Part shown: one piece after another, positions 44,969-55,849 of the stretch
Numbering within the stretch: the stretch's first letter is position 1
Layout: every line of letters starts with the position of its first letter
Assembly (NCBI GenBank): GCA_029204225.1
Contig: CM055103.1
Coordinates: forward strand, 52,483,145-52,547,144
Direction: 5' to 3'
From: Diphasiastrum complanatum
Lineage: Eukaryota; Streptophyta; Lycopodiopsida; Lycopodiales; Lycopodiaceae
DNA: 64,000 nucleotides
Made by a program: the position numbers and the translations under genes
The notes under the pieces: generated by a model
Databases searched by the model: none
The model's input: the letters and a program-made list of their open reading frames with translations, nothing else
What the model was told of the DNA's origin: nothing

Positions 44969-46295
44969 CTCTCTATGATTTCACTAACCCATGGGGTAGT
45001 ACTCGAACATATAATTGCAAAGGACGGTATTTCTACCGACCCTTCAAAAATCAAGGTACTAGTTAAAATGCCCTTACCTGCAACAGTGAAGGAAGGTTAC
45101 ATCTTCCTCGGTCACACAAATTATTATCGCATCTTTATAATCAATTATGCCAGCAAGGCACGACTCATTTATTTAGTTGTGGTAGATTCTCGATGGACCG
45201 AAGAACGCATTTAAGCCTTTGAGGAGTTAAAAACAGCCCTTACTATGGCACCCGTGCTTCGTTCGCCAGACTACACGAAAGAGTTCCATATGCATACTAA
45301 CGCTAGTAAGTATGCCATTGGAGGTCTTCTTGCACAATCAGACGAGTATGACAAAGATTTGCCAATACATTTCTTGAGTAGACAACTGGTGCCTGCTGAA
45401 GTGAACTATACCACAACCGAGCAAGAAGCATTGGCAATGGTCTATGTTGTTTAACAACTAAGACATTATTTACTAGGCCAGACCTTTGCCTTCTACACCG
45501 ACCATCAAGCCCTGTTATATATTGTTCATAAATCCTGTAAAACGGGACGTATAGCTCGATGTCTGTTGATATTAGAGGAATTTAATTTCCACGTAGTCAT
45601 TCAAAAAGGAACACAACATTTCATGGCGGATCACCTTTCCGGCTCCCTAATGCTGAAAAAACAACTTCACCAGTCAACGATGATCTTCTTGATGACATCA
45701 AGACGAATCATGTCTGATTTCAAAAGTGCAGATCCCTCAAGATTCATAGTTCTTGGAGATGGATCTAGATATCAAGTGAACATATTGGTTCACTGTGGCT
45801 CAACACCAATGGCAGAGACAGACGACTCAAAGACGTTATATTTGTGCCTACTCTGCAACAAGACTTGCTCTCTGTAGCAAGAATAGCAGATGCAGGGATG
45901 CGTGTGACGTTTTTTGACGAAGCATGCAACGTGATTGATGCCAATACCAGTACTCTCATCGCTCAAGGCAGAAGGAAAGGGAACCTATATCATCTGAAGG
46001 TACACCTACCTGCAAATCAGGTGCATCAGACTCATGACAACTCGCCAAACACTCTGTGGCATAGAAGACTCTGCCACATGAACTCAATGGCACTTTACCA
46101 AGCAAGCCATCATGGAGCGATAACAGGGGTCAGCATCTCGAATGCAACCAGTTCGACCACCTGTGATGCATGTTTGAAGGACAAGATGTCACACACACCA
46201 TTCATCAAAGACTCCTACAGAATGACAAAGATTTTGGAGCTAGTGCACTCTAACATCTGCGGACCAATCAATGTGTCACCTGAAAATCCATGTTA
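44969..46295 (+). pseudogene. chimera of gypsy G5 RNase H and copia protease/integrase
   Basis: Gypsy RT-thumb and RNase H (44,975-45,655: FLGHTNYYRIF, FHMHTNASKYAIGGLLAQ, YTTTEQEALAMV, FYTDHQALLYIV, MADHLSG) runs without interruption into copia protease sequence. The change occurs near 45,690-45,712, and the copia part is the family of C4 (SADPSRFIVLGDGSRYQVN). GAG-pre-integrase and the integrase start follow (LWHRRLCHMNSMALYQ, LELVHSNICGPI), where the first catalytic Asp is Asn. The 45,566-45,877 frame spans the joint. Both ends are truncated. Confidence 0.85.
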
Positions 46296-47611
46296 GAGTA
46301 GCTGAAATTCAGTATAATATAAGAAATGTGTGTGACGCAAACAGAACAATATCACAATCATCCACTAATCATACAAAGTGTGTTCACACATATGATAAGA
46401 AGTAATTATGTGAAAGATAGCAGAAGGAAAAGAATGCTCGAGCTATAGGAACTCGCTCTTCTCTCTATTGATACTCAGCTCTACGTAGAAATGCGTCAGT
46501 ACAATGGCACAAAGTGTCGACCTTATAGGAACGATCACCAGTCTCAATGTCGTTTACGAACCGTTAAATGTCAGTTATGGACTTCTATTGCGTCTCTTTA
46601 GAACGTCGCAACTTCTACTTAAAATATGAATTTACAGAGTGCGAAATAGGCCTTTACATGTATTTAGGCACTATAGCACATTTTACGTATATGGAAATTG
46701 AAAATTTTTACAATATATGATATAACTTGGATAATGTGAAATCATAAGTCTCCACATATCCCCTTCCTCAGCTATGTAGCGGCTCGCCAAGAATCTGATT
46801 TACATCCTTCTTTGTCGCTTTCGGCTAGTTGGCTTGCTGTGGAAAATTTCCTTGGCTCGGGCTTCATTCTCTTCATTTTCCTGCTCCAATGTCAGCCCTT
46901 TTGTTGCCAGAAATAGTTATTCTTCTGGTTATAGTCTTCTTAAAATGATAAATTTGGATAACCACCCATTCCTTGATTGCCGATTGGTGCAAGGGGGTTA
47001 TCAATTAATGTATTATTTACAAGATGTGTATACCAACTATCCTCGGTTAGGATTTCAGACATCTCGACAGAAGGGACAGTTAGTGAAAGTGCAACATATG
47101 TTTATTCGGGAAATTTTGCTTTAATATACAGTTGTTGAACAGATAGGAGGGCATAAGAAATGAGCGAAGCAATATTTACATGGCTGTAAGTGTAGTATGG
47201 TCTAGTTATTGGGTTAGTGGAGCAAAGTATATTATTTATTTTTATTTCCTCCAAATAACGAGAGTAGTTAGCTTCCCAATCTGTGTAGATTTATCACAGA
47301 TCAGGGAATAATAATTGGTGAGTAACTCGAGAAGAAACAGATTTAGAGCTAGTAACAACTTCTTTCACATCAAAAATGTTAATTGATTCTAACTCATTTA
47401 GGTACTCATCCAATGCTGGAAAAATACTATTCTCAAATGTCCTTAGGTATTCTAAAATATATATACACAAGGATCCTACGATCACATGAATGTAGTTAGT
47501 TTGCACATTGAACTTGTTCTAAACAATGGCAAGGGCGAGGATTCCTTTTTGATGTACAGTTAGTCGAGACCATAAAGTATTTATGCTAGAAAAGGTCCAA
47601 GGGTTTTCCCA
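46296..47611. other. unassigned stretch between the G5 chimera and G6
   Basis: Contains only short frames without recognisable domains (46,834-47,124; 47,506-47,294). The first 450 bp resemble LTR or leader sequence but no ends can be fixed. Confidence 0.4.
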
Positions 47612-49370
47612 TTATTCCTTTGTGTAACCAAAAAGTTTAGGTAAAAAAAGGTAATCCACCCTCCATTGGAGTTTTGGACTACAAAAAGGTGGAATAAAAA
47701 TTGTTAATTCCTGATGAAATGTCTGAAATTCTGACCTTAGTAGTGAGTAAACAATCTTGTTTTTCTTCCTAACTACTGCACTTGGTGACGCCTGTGCTTG
47801 GTACGGAATGATGCTTAATGCCCCAAGTTGGTCTTCAGCAGCTTTTACCTCTGCAGCCTCCATGATTTCAGTCCGTGTTTCTTGATTTTTTTGGACTTGG
47901 CTGCAGCTGATATTTATTTGGATGGCCTTTTCTGACATTACTGATGCTGGTTCATTTGTTTGCGTCTCCTGATCTTGTCCTTGTCTAGGTTCTTTCGCAT
48001 CAGAGATCTGCATTTGGCCTGATTGGAATCTGGCCTCTTCTAGTTCTTCCTTCAGCTTCTCATAGGCAATCATCTGCGGCTGTAGATATTGCATCGGGAA
48101 GGTCTGGATCATCCGCTCCTGCATCCCCTTCCATGCTACTGGATCAATTCGGTACCTTCCATGAGATACGCATACACCAAGTGTGACTTCGATGCTAATT
48201 CTCTAGAGTATTGCCTGTTCGGCCTGTTTTTTGTATATCTGATTGTCTTTCTTTAGCATCTCTGCAGAATTTTGCAGTTGGGCAATTGACTCCTGAGCAC
48301 TACTGAGTTCATTGCTCAGTTCAGCATTGCTACTTTGAAGAGTGGCTTGTGCTCGTCTTTCTTCCTGCAAGGAAGCCTGCAGGGTCTGAAGTTGTTGTTT
48401 GAGAAGGATGTTCTCATTTTTTAAAGCGTTGGACTGCTCCTGCATCTCCTCCAACACGTCAAGTGTGGCATCCTGCATTCCTTTTGTTTCTTCCAGCTCT
48501 GTCTCTTTCCTGCTCAGCTCCTTGTGGTTCTAGTTCTTGTGGTATTTCAGCCTGATTTTGCTCTTGATCAGCAATGTTCTCTGTCTCTTCTTCCACATCC
48601 TTATTTCCTTCTAAGCTAGTCAATGGTGTATACTGGGACGATGGCGAAGACATCCTCACCGAGCTCCCTTGACTTGATGATGATGTTGTGGCTGCTGCGG
48701 TGGTTGCCTTTGATATCTGCATTTGGGATTCCGCCTCAATTGATGGCGCTAGCCCTGGTAATACTGGTGCAATCCTGATATCCTCCTGCACTGTCAGCAC
48801 ACCTGCATGCATGCATAAGATGCCCATCTGCTGACCCAGTCTGGAGAACTAATTTACTTTTATTAATTTAAAGAATTGCTTAAAAGCAATCTGTCTGAAG
48901 GCAATCTGCTCTCCATTTAAGGCTCTCGGCATGTATCCCATATTGGTATTTGAAATTTTGTACTCTTGCTCCGGTAGAAAGATAGAAGCAAGAGTACATC
49001 GAATGAAGCTCTTGAGATTGGGGTCTCTAATGTAAGAAAGTTTGTATCCTCGTTTCTCAAGATAAGCTCCTTCTTGAAAAACTCCACTCTCCGCAATGAA
49101 ATCTGGTTTGGTAACTGGCATACTGCCGTCCATAGGCAATCCTAAGGCACGACAGTAAAACCCCTCTGTGATTATAATCTCTTGATTGCGGACAGTTGTG
49201 AAAATATGTCCCTCCTCTATTTCGCCCAAGTTGCGGATCAGCTCATAACAAAGATCAGTAAGAATAACTGATGGATTGGATTGAAGAAGACCTTCAATTT
49301 GCGCACGAACAGCTAGTGGTTGTAAGATTGGTAACACTGGCTTTGGGTGTGTCTTGAATACAATCGCCAT
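47612..49370 (-). pseudogene. gypsy G6 extra ORF downstream of pol (plant transposon-protein type)
   Basis: From ATG 49,370 (MAIVFKTHPKPVLPILQPLA) about 175 codons form a globular helical domain. It contains GHIFTTVRNQEIIITEGFYC then RALGLP, a pattern I associate with PF20167-like 'putative plant transposon proteins'. After a break, 48,827-48,459 is Ser/Thr/Gln-rich and 48,478-48,203 is a clear coiled coil (ALKNENILLKQQLQTLQASL). The segment 48,124-47,612 is Gln/Glu-rich. Three frames are needed, so it is broken. The position after pol is like that of G2. Role unknown; a structural or env-position protein is only a guess. Confidence 0.55.
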
Positions 49371-50015
49371 AGTGTTTGCAAATGTAAACGAGCGATGGCA
49401 GACAAGAGCTTGATCGCAACAATTCGCAATTTCAGAGAGCAAGAGTGATGGAAAATGGTAGCGACAACAACTGAAGTGTTTAAAGTTTTAGGCATATTGA
49501 TGATATTTCGGCGGATTGGACTACTATTAAATAAAAGCGTGTCCTTCATTTTGAAGGTACATACTAAATAATAAAGTGTCTAGTCCAAAAAACAAAAATA
49601 AATAAATAAACAAAATTCAAGAATGCTTCGCTTAGTAAGCTTATTTCTTACTTCATTAAAATGCAAAAAATGCGAAGGTGTCAAAAGGTAAAGTCCCAAA
49701 AACTGCGAAGGTAAGTGTCACAATTTCCGTATTGGTAAACTCACTAAATACACCATATTCCAATATAGTGTCGGGTTTTTCACAAAATATAAATGCACGA
49801 AGGTCTCGGCTTTTTTGCAATACAAACAATTGCAGCATGCTTCGGCATTTTCACAAAAAAATGTAAACTTCGGTAAAAAAAAAAAAAAATTAAAATAATA
49901 ATAATTGGTCAAAAAATGACGGCCTTCAAAAACTGATGTATCGGACATTAGTCATAGTAGCGCTTCACCCTTGAACCATTTACTCGAGTGTCAAGTAAAT
50001 GTCCTTGGAGATCAG
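49371..50015. repeat. G6 spacer with GCGAAGG motifs
   Basis: No gene. 'atgcgaaggtg', 'ctgcgaaggta', 'cacgaaggtct' and 'gcttcgg' recur between 49,670 and 49,880, matching the motif of the G2 and G3 spacers. Poly-A runs lie at 49,875-49,905. Confidence 0.55.
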
Positions 50016-50790
50016 CTACTGAAGTGATCCATTATTAAAAACTTCTATAACTTTATATGGTCCCATCCATCTGGTATGTAATTTTTCAAGAAACAACATG
50101 TGTCTGTTATCATACAGAAGCACATAGTCCCTTTGTTTAATTTTTATTTTCTTAATGGATTGATCAAAAATTTCTTTTCTTTTACTCTGAACTCGTTCAG
50201 TCTCTATTAATGAAAGACGACGATCCTCTTCCAGTTGCATCAAAGAAATCATCCGCTCCCGGAGATCGCATTCATCCATTCGCTCTTCATTACTAACGTG
50301 AAACGTCAGAACTTCGAATTCTATCGGTAGTATGGGATGCATTCCATACACAAGATAGTATGGAGTCTGCCTAGTTGTAATCTTTTCAGCAGTTCTATAT
50401 GCCCATAAGACAAATGGTAACTTCTAGTCCCAATCAAAAGAATGCGTTTCTGTTACTTTATTCAAAATTTTACATAGAATTCCATTTGCCCGTTCCGTAA
50501 GCCCATTTGCTTTTGGATTATATGGAGTGGTTTGGCGATGTGTAATAGAAAAATATGACAACATGGCTTCAATGGTCTGATTAAGAAAATGGGTTCCCCT
50601 ATCGCTAACGAGTTCTAAGGGACAACCATATCGCGTGATAATGTTTTGGAATAAAAACTTTGCTACAGTCTTAGCATCGTTCTTAATTGTGGCTTCGGCC
50701 TCTACCATCTTGGTAGCATAGTCCGTGGCAACGAGTATGTAACGACGACGAGTTTTACACGTGGTCGGTTTGATAGGTCCTAAAAAATTG
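50016..50790 (-). pseudogene. pol: gypsy G6 integrase core and C-terminal part
   Basis: Begins FNFLGPIKPTT, then RYILVATDYATKMVEAEA (first catalytic Asp), CPLELVSDRGTHFLNQ (second Asp), YNPKANGLTERANGIL (Glu), and after a stop near 50,425 YYLVYGMHPILPIEFE and a GPYKVIEVF tail. The catalytic triad is visible. The N-terminal zinc domain and RT are missing because the copy is broken at about 50,790 beside a G/C-run-flanked segment. Confidence 0.88.
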
Positions 50791-51170
50791 AAATGCAAGA
50801 GGGGGCTACATCCCCCCCCCCCCCCACTCCCTCTTGCATGGCAACGCCCCTCCCCACTCCCTCCTGCATGCAACATCGCTCTTGCTCACAACCCGCCTTA
50901 GGGCCATTGGCTCCGGTTCGGCGCCCAACTACCCAGGCACGCACCCGGACGCCTCCCTGTCATCTCACCATCCGTTGTACCTTGTACCTCCCGGGTGCCT
51001 GGACCCTCCTGCGAGGTAGGCGCCGAACAGGGCCAGCGGCCGTAAGGGGTGGAGTTGTGAGTAGGAGCCTTGCACGGCCGTGCAGGAGGGATCGTGTGTG
51101 TGTGTGTGGGGGGGGGGGGGAGGGGGGGGGGGGGATATGTAACTCCCCCCATTACATTTCAATTTTTTTT
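50791..51170. repeat. GC-rich insert bounded by inverted repeats and C/G homopolymers
   Basis: The left border reads attgaaatgcaagagggggctacat plus about 14 C. The right border, reverse-complemented, reads attgaaatgtaatggggggagttacat plus a C run. A smaller hairpin (gcaagaggg...ccctcttgc) lies at the left end. The interior is far more GC-rich than its surroundings and has no recognisable gene. Confidence 0.6.
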
Positions 51171-51626
51171 TTTAATGGTACAAGGGGGGTACTTAATCCA
51201 CATTTCAAGATGAAATGCAAAAAAATTTGCAACCTTGTTTCTCTCCAAAACAAGCCTAAAAAAATTTGGATGAAGTGTCAAAAAAAGCATTTCAAAAATT
51301 TAAAAATAAATAAATCTTTAAACACGCATGAAATTTTAATCTTTCTTTATTTAATATACTAGGTTCAAATGCAATCTATGTGACTAGGTTTTAACTCAAG
51401 CTAAACCCAAGGTGAATTGCCACATAGGACTATTAGCAAGTTAATTAATCCAGATTAACAAACTTGTTTAGACAAGGAAGAGGCCCTTTTTGAGTTCGAA
51501 AAGGGCCCTAATGTGTCTATTAGACCGTTTTTGCACCTAGCAGCTGATCAAAACGGGAGAGTTATTTCGCAATATTTTTGCTCTCTTCTCCGTTTGCATT
51601 CTTCTATCTTCCTTGCCCCATCAGAT
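51171..51626 (+). repeat. repeat R1, copy 2, and LTR edge of C5
   Basis: Matches 43,991-44,430 in order: ggtacaaggggggtac, 'aatccacatttcaagatgaaatgc', 'ttttgagttcgaaaagggccctaatg'. The last 100 bp lead up to the C5 primer-binding site and are probably LTR end. Confidence 0.65.
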
Positions 51627-52677
51627 TGGTATCAGAGCGTAGCTCAAATAAACCAAGAGATTAAGTTTGTTCTATTTGTGTACTGTTATCATATCTCATA
51701 TAGATAGCTTTTCATCTTCATCACTCAGTGAAGCTAGATCATTGACAAGTTCAATGGTTCTAACTTCTACATTTGGAAGTTAAAACTTAGAATGATATTG
51801 ATAGATAGAGACCTTTGGGATGTACTAGGAGGTGTAGACCTGAAACTAGAAGATGGTGATCAAGCAAAGGCCTGGAGGATCAAACATCAGAAGGCCTTAG
51901 CATGTATCACACTCAATCTCTAGCCGACTTCCAAATATCTCATGTTACCACATGCAAAGCCTCCAAGGAATCACTGGACTTGTTATCAAGTCTTTATGAG
52001 ACTCACGATGTAACCACGAGATTACATCTTAGAAGGAAGTTATTTACTCTTAGCATGTCTGATTCTACTGCCATCACTTCTCACATCAACAGTTTCAAAT
52101 CCCTGTTGCTGTAGGATGTTCTATTTAAGATGATGATGTCGTCATGACCTTGCTTTCTTCTCTTCCAAAGTCCTATGAGCACTTTGTGGTGATGATCTTC
52201 ATACAACCTGACCTCACTTTTCAAAAGGTGATCAGTCATCTTCTTCAAGAAGAAATGCGGAGAAAGACTAGCAGCCTATCCATCAAAGTCCAATCCATGG
52301 CTCTATATACCAAGAAGAAAGACTATTCCAAGGGCAAGAATCAAGTGCAGCAGCAACAGTAGAAGCCTCACACTCAAAGTGAGCATGGTGGATTGCGCAA
52401 GAATCTTTTCTGCAGATATTTCAAAAGAGCTAATCACAACATCAAGGTGTGTTGCATCAGGATCTGCAACGAGGCAAAGAGGCAACAACAGCAGCAACAA
52501 CCAGACTCCTCCAACACGGCATAATTCAAGGAGTCAGATACACACTTGTTAATGGCTTACAGCACCAGTGAAGACTGTGATAGCTGGTACTTGGACAGCG
52601 GCGCTACCCAACACATGACCTCTTGCAAGGAATGGTTTACGGAGTACACAACTAGCAGCAAAGACCAATTTATCTAG
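51627..52677 (+). pseudogene. Ty1/copia element C5: primer-binding site, gag and protease start
   Basis: TGGTATCAGAGC at 51,627-51,638 is followed by a decayed gag in shifting frames (IWKLKLRMILIDRDLWDVLG, RKLFTLSMSDSTAITSHINS, VMTLLSSLPKSYEHFVVMIF). The zinc knuckle is damaged (FCRYFKRANHNIKVC). The protease start WYLDSGATQHMT keeps its D-S-G. At 52,678 the LTR of C6 interrupts the protease frame. Confidence 0.85.
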
Positions 52678-53800
52678 TGTGATGCCACCTTATTACAAAA
52701 AATTGAATATCAACATAATTATGGCATGATATACTCGAAAATGAAGATATGAGCTAGTTAAGTATAAATCATGAAGAGGCCTAAGTCATTTTTCAGGAAT
52801 ATATCTCCTAAGTACTTGCCTTGTAATTAAGGACAAGACCTTTAATAGGAAAGACATTGCCTTGGATAACCTTTACTAGGTCGTCCACACGAAACGACTA
52901 GATATAAAAAGACATGTTAAACTAGAGTAACTTTAACTCTTAGTTAAATATACATTTCATGGTATAATTGAATGTATACATAGTCTAATTGTTAACTAGA
53001 CCTCGTGGGAGTGACACACCTGTTGTTTAAGAGGTGTGTTTGTTCACCCCGTAGAACATATATAGATCTTGTGAAGATTATTAAAATATTATCTTCCTAT
53101 CTCGAGTTTGGGATCATGTCCATGATAATTTCCACTATATTTCATGTTGTACATGTAAGGAGTGTGAATTGAGCACATATCCTTCTAGTGTAGCTCGGAT
53201 TTGGGTTAGATAGGTTCAATTATGATGACATGTAGATGTGTAGATAGCATGCAAAGTCTTACTGTATGCATGCAAGCCACATGCAATCAGTGCATGCAAC
53301 ATGCAAAATAGTTTATGTGATCTACACATGTCTAGGCAATTTTATGAGTTGACATGCAGTACATGCCCCATACATGCATATTGTTACGCATGTGGATCTC
53401 TGGTAGGTGAATTAGTTCAGTTAAGTGGACTTTCCATGCAATTCCACTGTAGAAATTCGAGTCTCTCTCATGTAGGGAAAGCTGGGCATGTTTTGCCATA
53501 TTGTGAATATTGAGATTTTGGTGTTTTGGACTCATTCTCTCTCACCCGAGTTTTCTATGTATGATTTTCTCTCTCTCTACCCAAGAGCAGCCTCTTTTTC
53601 CCATACTGAACACTTGGAATTATTTCTGACATTCATTTCTCATAGTGAAGAGTTAAATTTTTTCATCAGATGTATGCCATTGTGCTCTTGCCTTAGATTT
53701 TTCAGGCATACTATTCTTTGATCAATCTTGTGCAATCACAACACCTCAGTAAGATCATGTAGGGTGTGTGGTGAAGTTCACACGTGCTAAAAACTTCACA
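52678..53800 (+). repeat. 5' LTR of copia C6 (1,123 bp)
   Basis: Starts TGTGA and ends TCACA, a perfect 5-bp terminal inversion, with a primer-binding site directly after. TATA candidates lie at about 52,903 (TATAAAAA) and 53,069 (catatatagatc). It contains the CATGCA cluster listed separately. It splits the protease of C5. Confidence 0.8.
53248..53397. promoter_or_regulatory. CATGCA (RY-like) motif cluster in the C6 LTR
   Basis: Within 150 bp ATGCA or TGCAT cores occur about nine times, several as full CATGCA (agcatgcaaag, tatgcatgcaagcc, gtgcatgcaaca, tacatgcatatt). RY elements are bound by plant B3 regulators such as ABI3/FUS3/LEC2. Confidence 0.55.
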
Positions 53801-53813
53801 TGGTAATCAGAGC
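53801..53813 (+). promoter_or_regulatory. primer-binding site of C6
   Basis: TGGTAATCAGAGC: the Met-tRNA complement with one inserted A, immediately after the LTR end. Confidence 0.75.
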
Positions 53814-54575
53814 TTCATGCTTTGAAGAGGTGAGAGTGTATACATCAGATCATCAGTGTTTTTGTTTGTAGAAACTCGGATTTTGGATAAGGACTCAAAC
53901 TCGCTGAGAAACAAGCAATTTGTGGATCATAAGTGGATCAAATCAAGGTTGATATGATCCAGCAGAGCTCTCTACAGACAGAAAGCTCACACGTGTGAAA
54001 TCAGCCCTCATTAATGAGTGCTACTTCTCAAGGAATGATCCAAATTTGATGTCCTATAGCTCGTTGGATATGAATTGGAGAGTAGAATGTGTTGCTCTTG
54101 TTTCTAAATCAATTTTATTTGTTTTTAGAAGAGTTTTAGGCAATCAGAGAGTTTGAGAGGGTACTCAACTCATGGGATATGCCAAAGTGAGCACACATAT
54201 GTCTTTTTCACCATTTTCATCAATTTTCACTATCAATCAAGTAGGATTGGATAGAAGTGAGTGTTCTGAGGTCTTAGACTTTTCATTTCACACATATTAC
54301 TGTGTTTGAGTTGAAAGTAAGTTCCTAGAGAGTTTATCAGTACATTGAAACTCGTGGGAGAGATAGACTTCTTGCTTGCATGTGCTTCTCCTTTCGTGAC
54401 TGAAGCAAGATCCAAATTCAAGATAGATTGATTTTCTGTATTGAGAATTTGTTCTCACATCTGTTGCTAGATTTCATAGGGTGGATCAACATATGTGTTA
54501 GATCCTAGATTGAGATAGCAAGCAACATCCTTTCAACTCCATTTTTTATCATTACTAGAATTTCTCACCAAGAAG

Positions 54576-55067
54576 ATGTCTTCATCTGGTTCACATTTCT
54601 TAGAGCACAGTGAGAGATTAACATCTTCCAATTATGCAATGGGGAAGATCAGAATGGAATCATTGTTGATTCAACAGGATGTAATGGATATTGTGAGTGG
54701 AGCTAAAGAAGAACCTGTTGCACCTAATGAAGCTGTAGCATTCCACAAAAGAACCAGAATTGCCCTTCATTTTATAAAAATGAATGTTACCAATGGAGTG
54801 TTAAGAGAGATCAGTACATGCACCACTACCAAGGAAGCTTGGGATACTCTAAAAACAACCTATGAAATCAAAAATACTTCTAGATTGCTTACACTTAGAA
54901 ACCAAATATTTCTAAGTTATCAGAGAGTAGATGAGAGTGTTTCATCATATGTCATGAGAGTTAAGGATCCTCATAAAATACTTTCTTTTCGGCACTCAAA
55001 TAACGACTATCTTTGGTACAGTCTAGCACAATCATTCAGTAAAGCTGTATGTATACATATGAGATGA
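54576..55067 (+). pseudogene. gag: Ty1/copia C6 Gag, truncated
   Basis: A 163-codon frame beginning MSSSGSHFLEHSERLTSSNY with UBN2-type helices (HFIKMNVTNGVLREISTCTT, TKEAWDTLKTTYE, VDESVSSYVMRVKD). It ends at a stop 55,065-55,067 before any zinc knuckle. No protease or pol follows in this orientation. The 0.76 kb between primer-binding site and ATG is untranslated leader. Confidence 0.85.
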
Positions 55068-55276
55068 CAGTCCATGTCTGAAGAATTGAATCTTTGATCT
55101 ATTTTCCTGATTGTCACTGACATAAGTTTCTAATGTGCTCTGAAACCATTCATGTTCTTTAACCATTAATTTGGACTTTAGTTGTTGAGGACTTCTGTCT
55201 AGAAACGAACAGTTCATGAACGCGATTAATTAATTGTCTGTTCAATCGAGAATACATCGAACATTTCTCGACTCTC
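55068..55276. other. junction between C6 and C7
   Basis: No supported plus-strand gene. A minus frame (55,217-55,032; PQQLKSKLMVKEHEW) could be a shred of another copia gag but is too short to assign. Confidence 0.35.
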
Positions 55277-55849
55277 TGTTGACACCTTAATCAGCCAGAG
55301 TGTAGTATTGTTGTACTACTCTAATAACATCTCATCTGTAGAACGCGTTTCATTCGATTTGATAGAGGCCAGATTGTTGTTTTGAAAATTATCAACACAA
55401 CACACCCAAATATAAGTAATACTGGTTACTTTTTAATGTCTGTCGACAACCAAAATAACACTCGAAATCACTTGTCATAAATTGTACCAAAAACATAACT
55501 TTCTAACGTTGTCCTACTTAGAATTTGCTTTGCACAGGAACACAGATCATGCTACACAGTAACACAGATAGAAAACACTCTCCACAACAAGCTCACATAG
55601 CAACTGTATTTCTCAGAATGAAACTACACTGTACATATAGTTGTTCACTCAAGCAACCCATGCATGACCCAGGTTGCCGTTGGCGAGACGCGTGTCCCGT
55701 CGACTTGCCTCGTGGTGAGGCCAACTGATCCTTATCCACTAATAGGACCCACAATATAGTAACACAGTGATTCTACTTTAATTCTAACTCTCTCTCTTAA
55801 AGTAGAGTCTACTTTTTATACAGTCATATACATAGCTTTAAAGTCAACA
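55277..55849 (-). repeat. 3' LTR of copia C7 (573 bp)
   Basis: On the minus strand it starts TGTTGAC (55,849) and ends GTCAACA (55,277), a perfect 7-bp terminal inversion. The pol stop overlaps its first bases. A TATA box (TATAAAAAG, about 55,816) is followed by the palindrome aaagtagagtctacttt. Confidence 0.85.

Noticed and set aside
47294-47506. Short minus frame LYIFRTFE/ISALDEYL region
   Set aside because: Could be a gypsy fragment but has no recognisable motif and no second copy in the window.
50793-51362. 189-codon Pro/Arg-rich frame
   Set aside because: It crosses a GC-rich insert and homopolymer runs with no conserved domain; composition explains its length.
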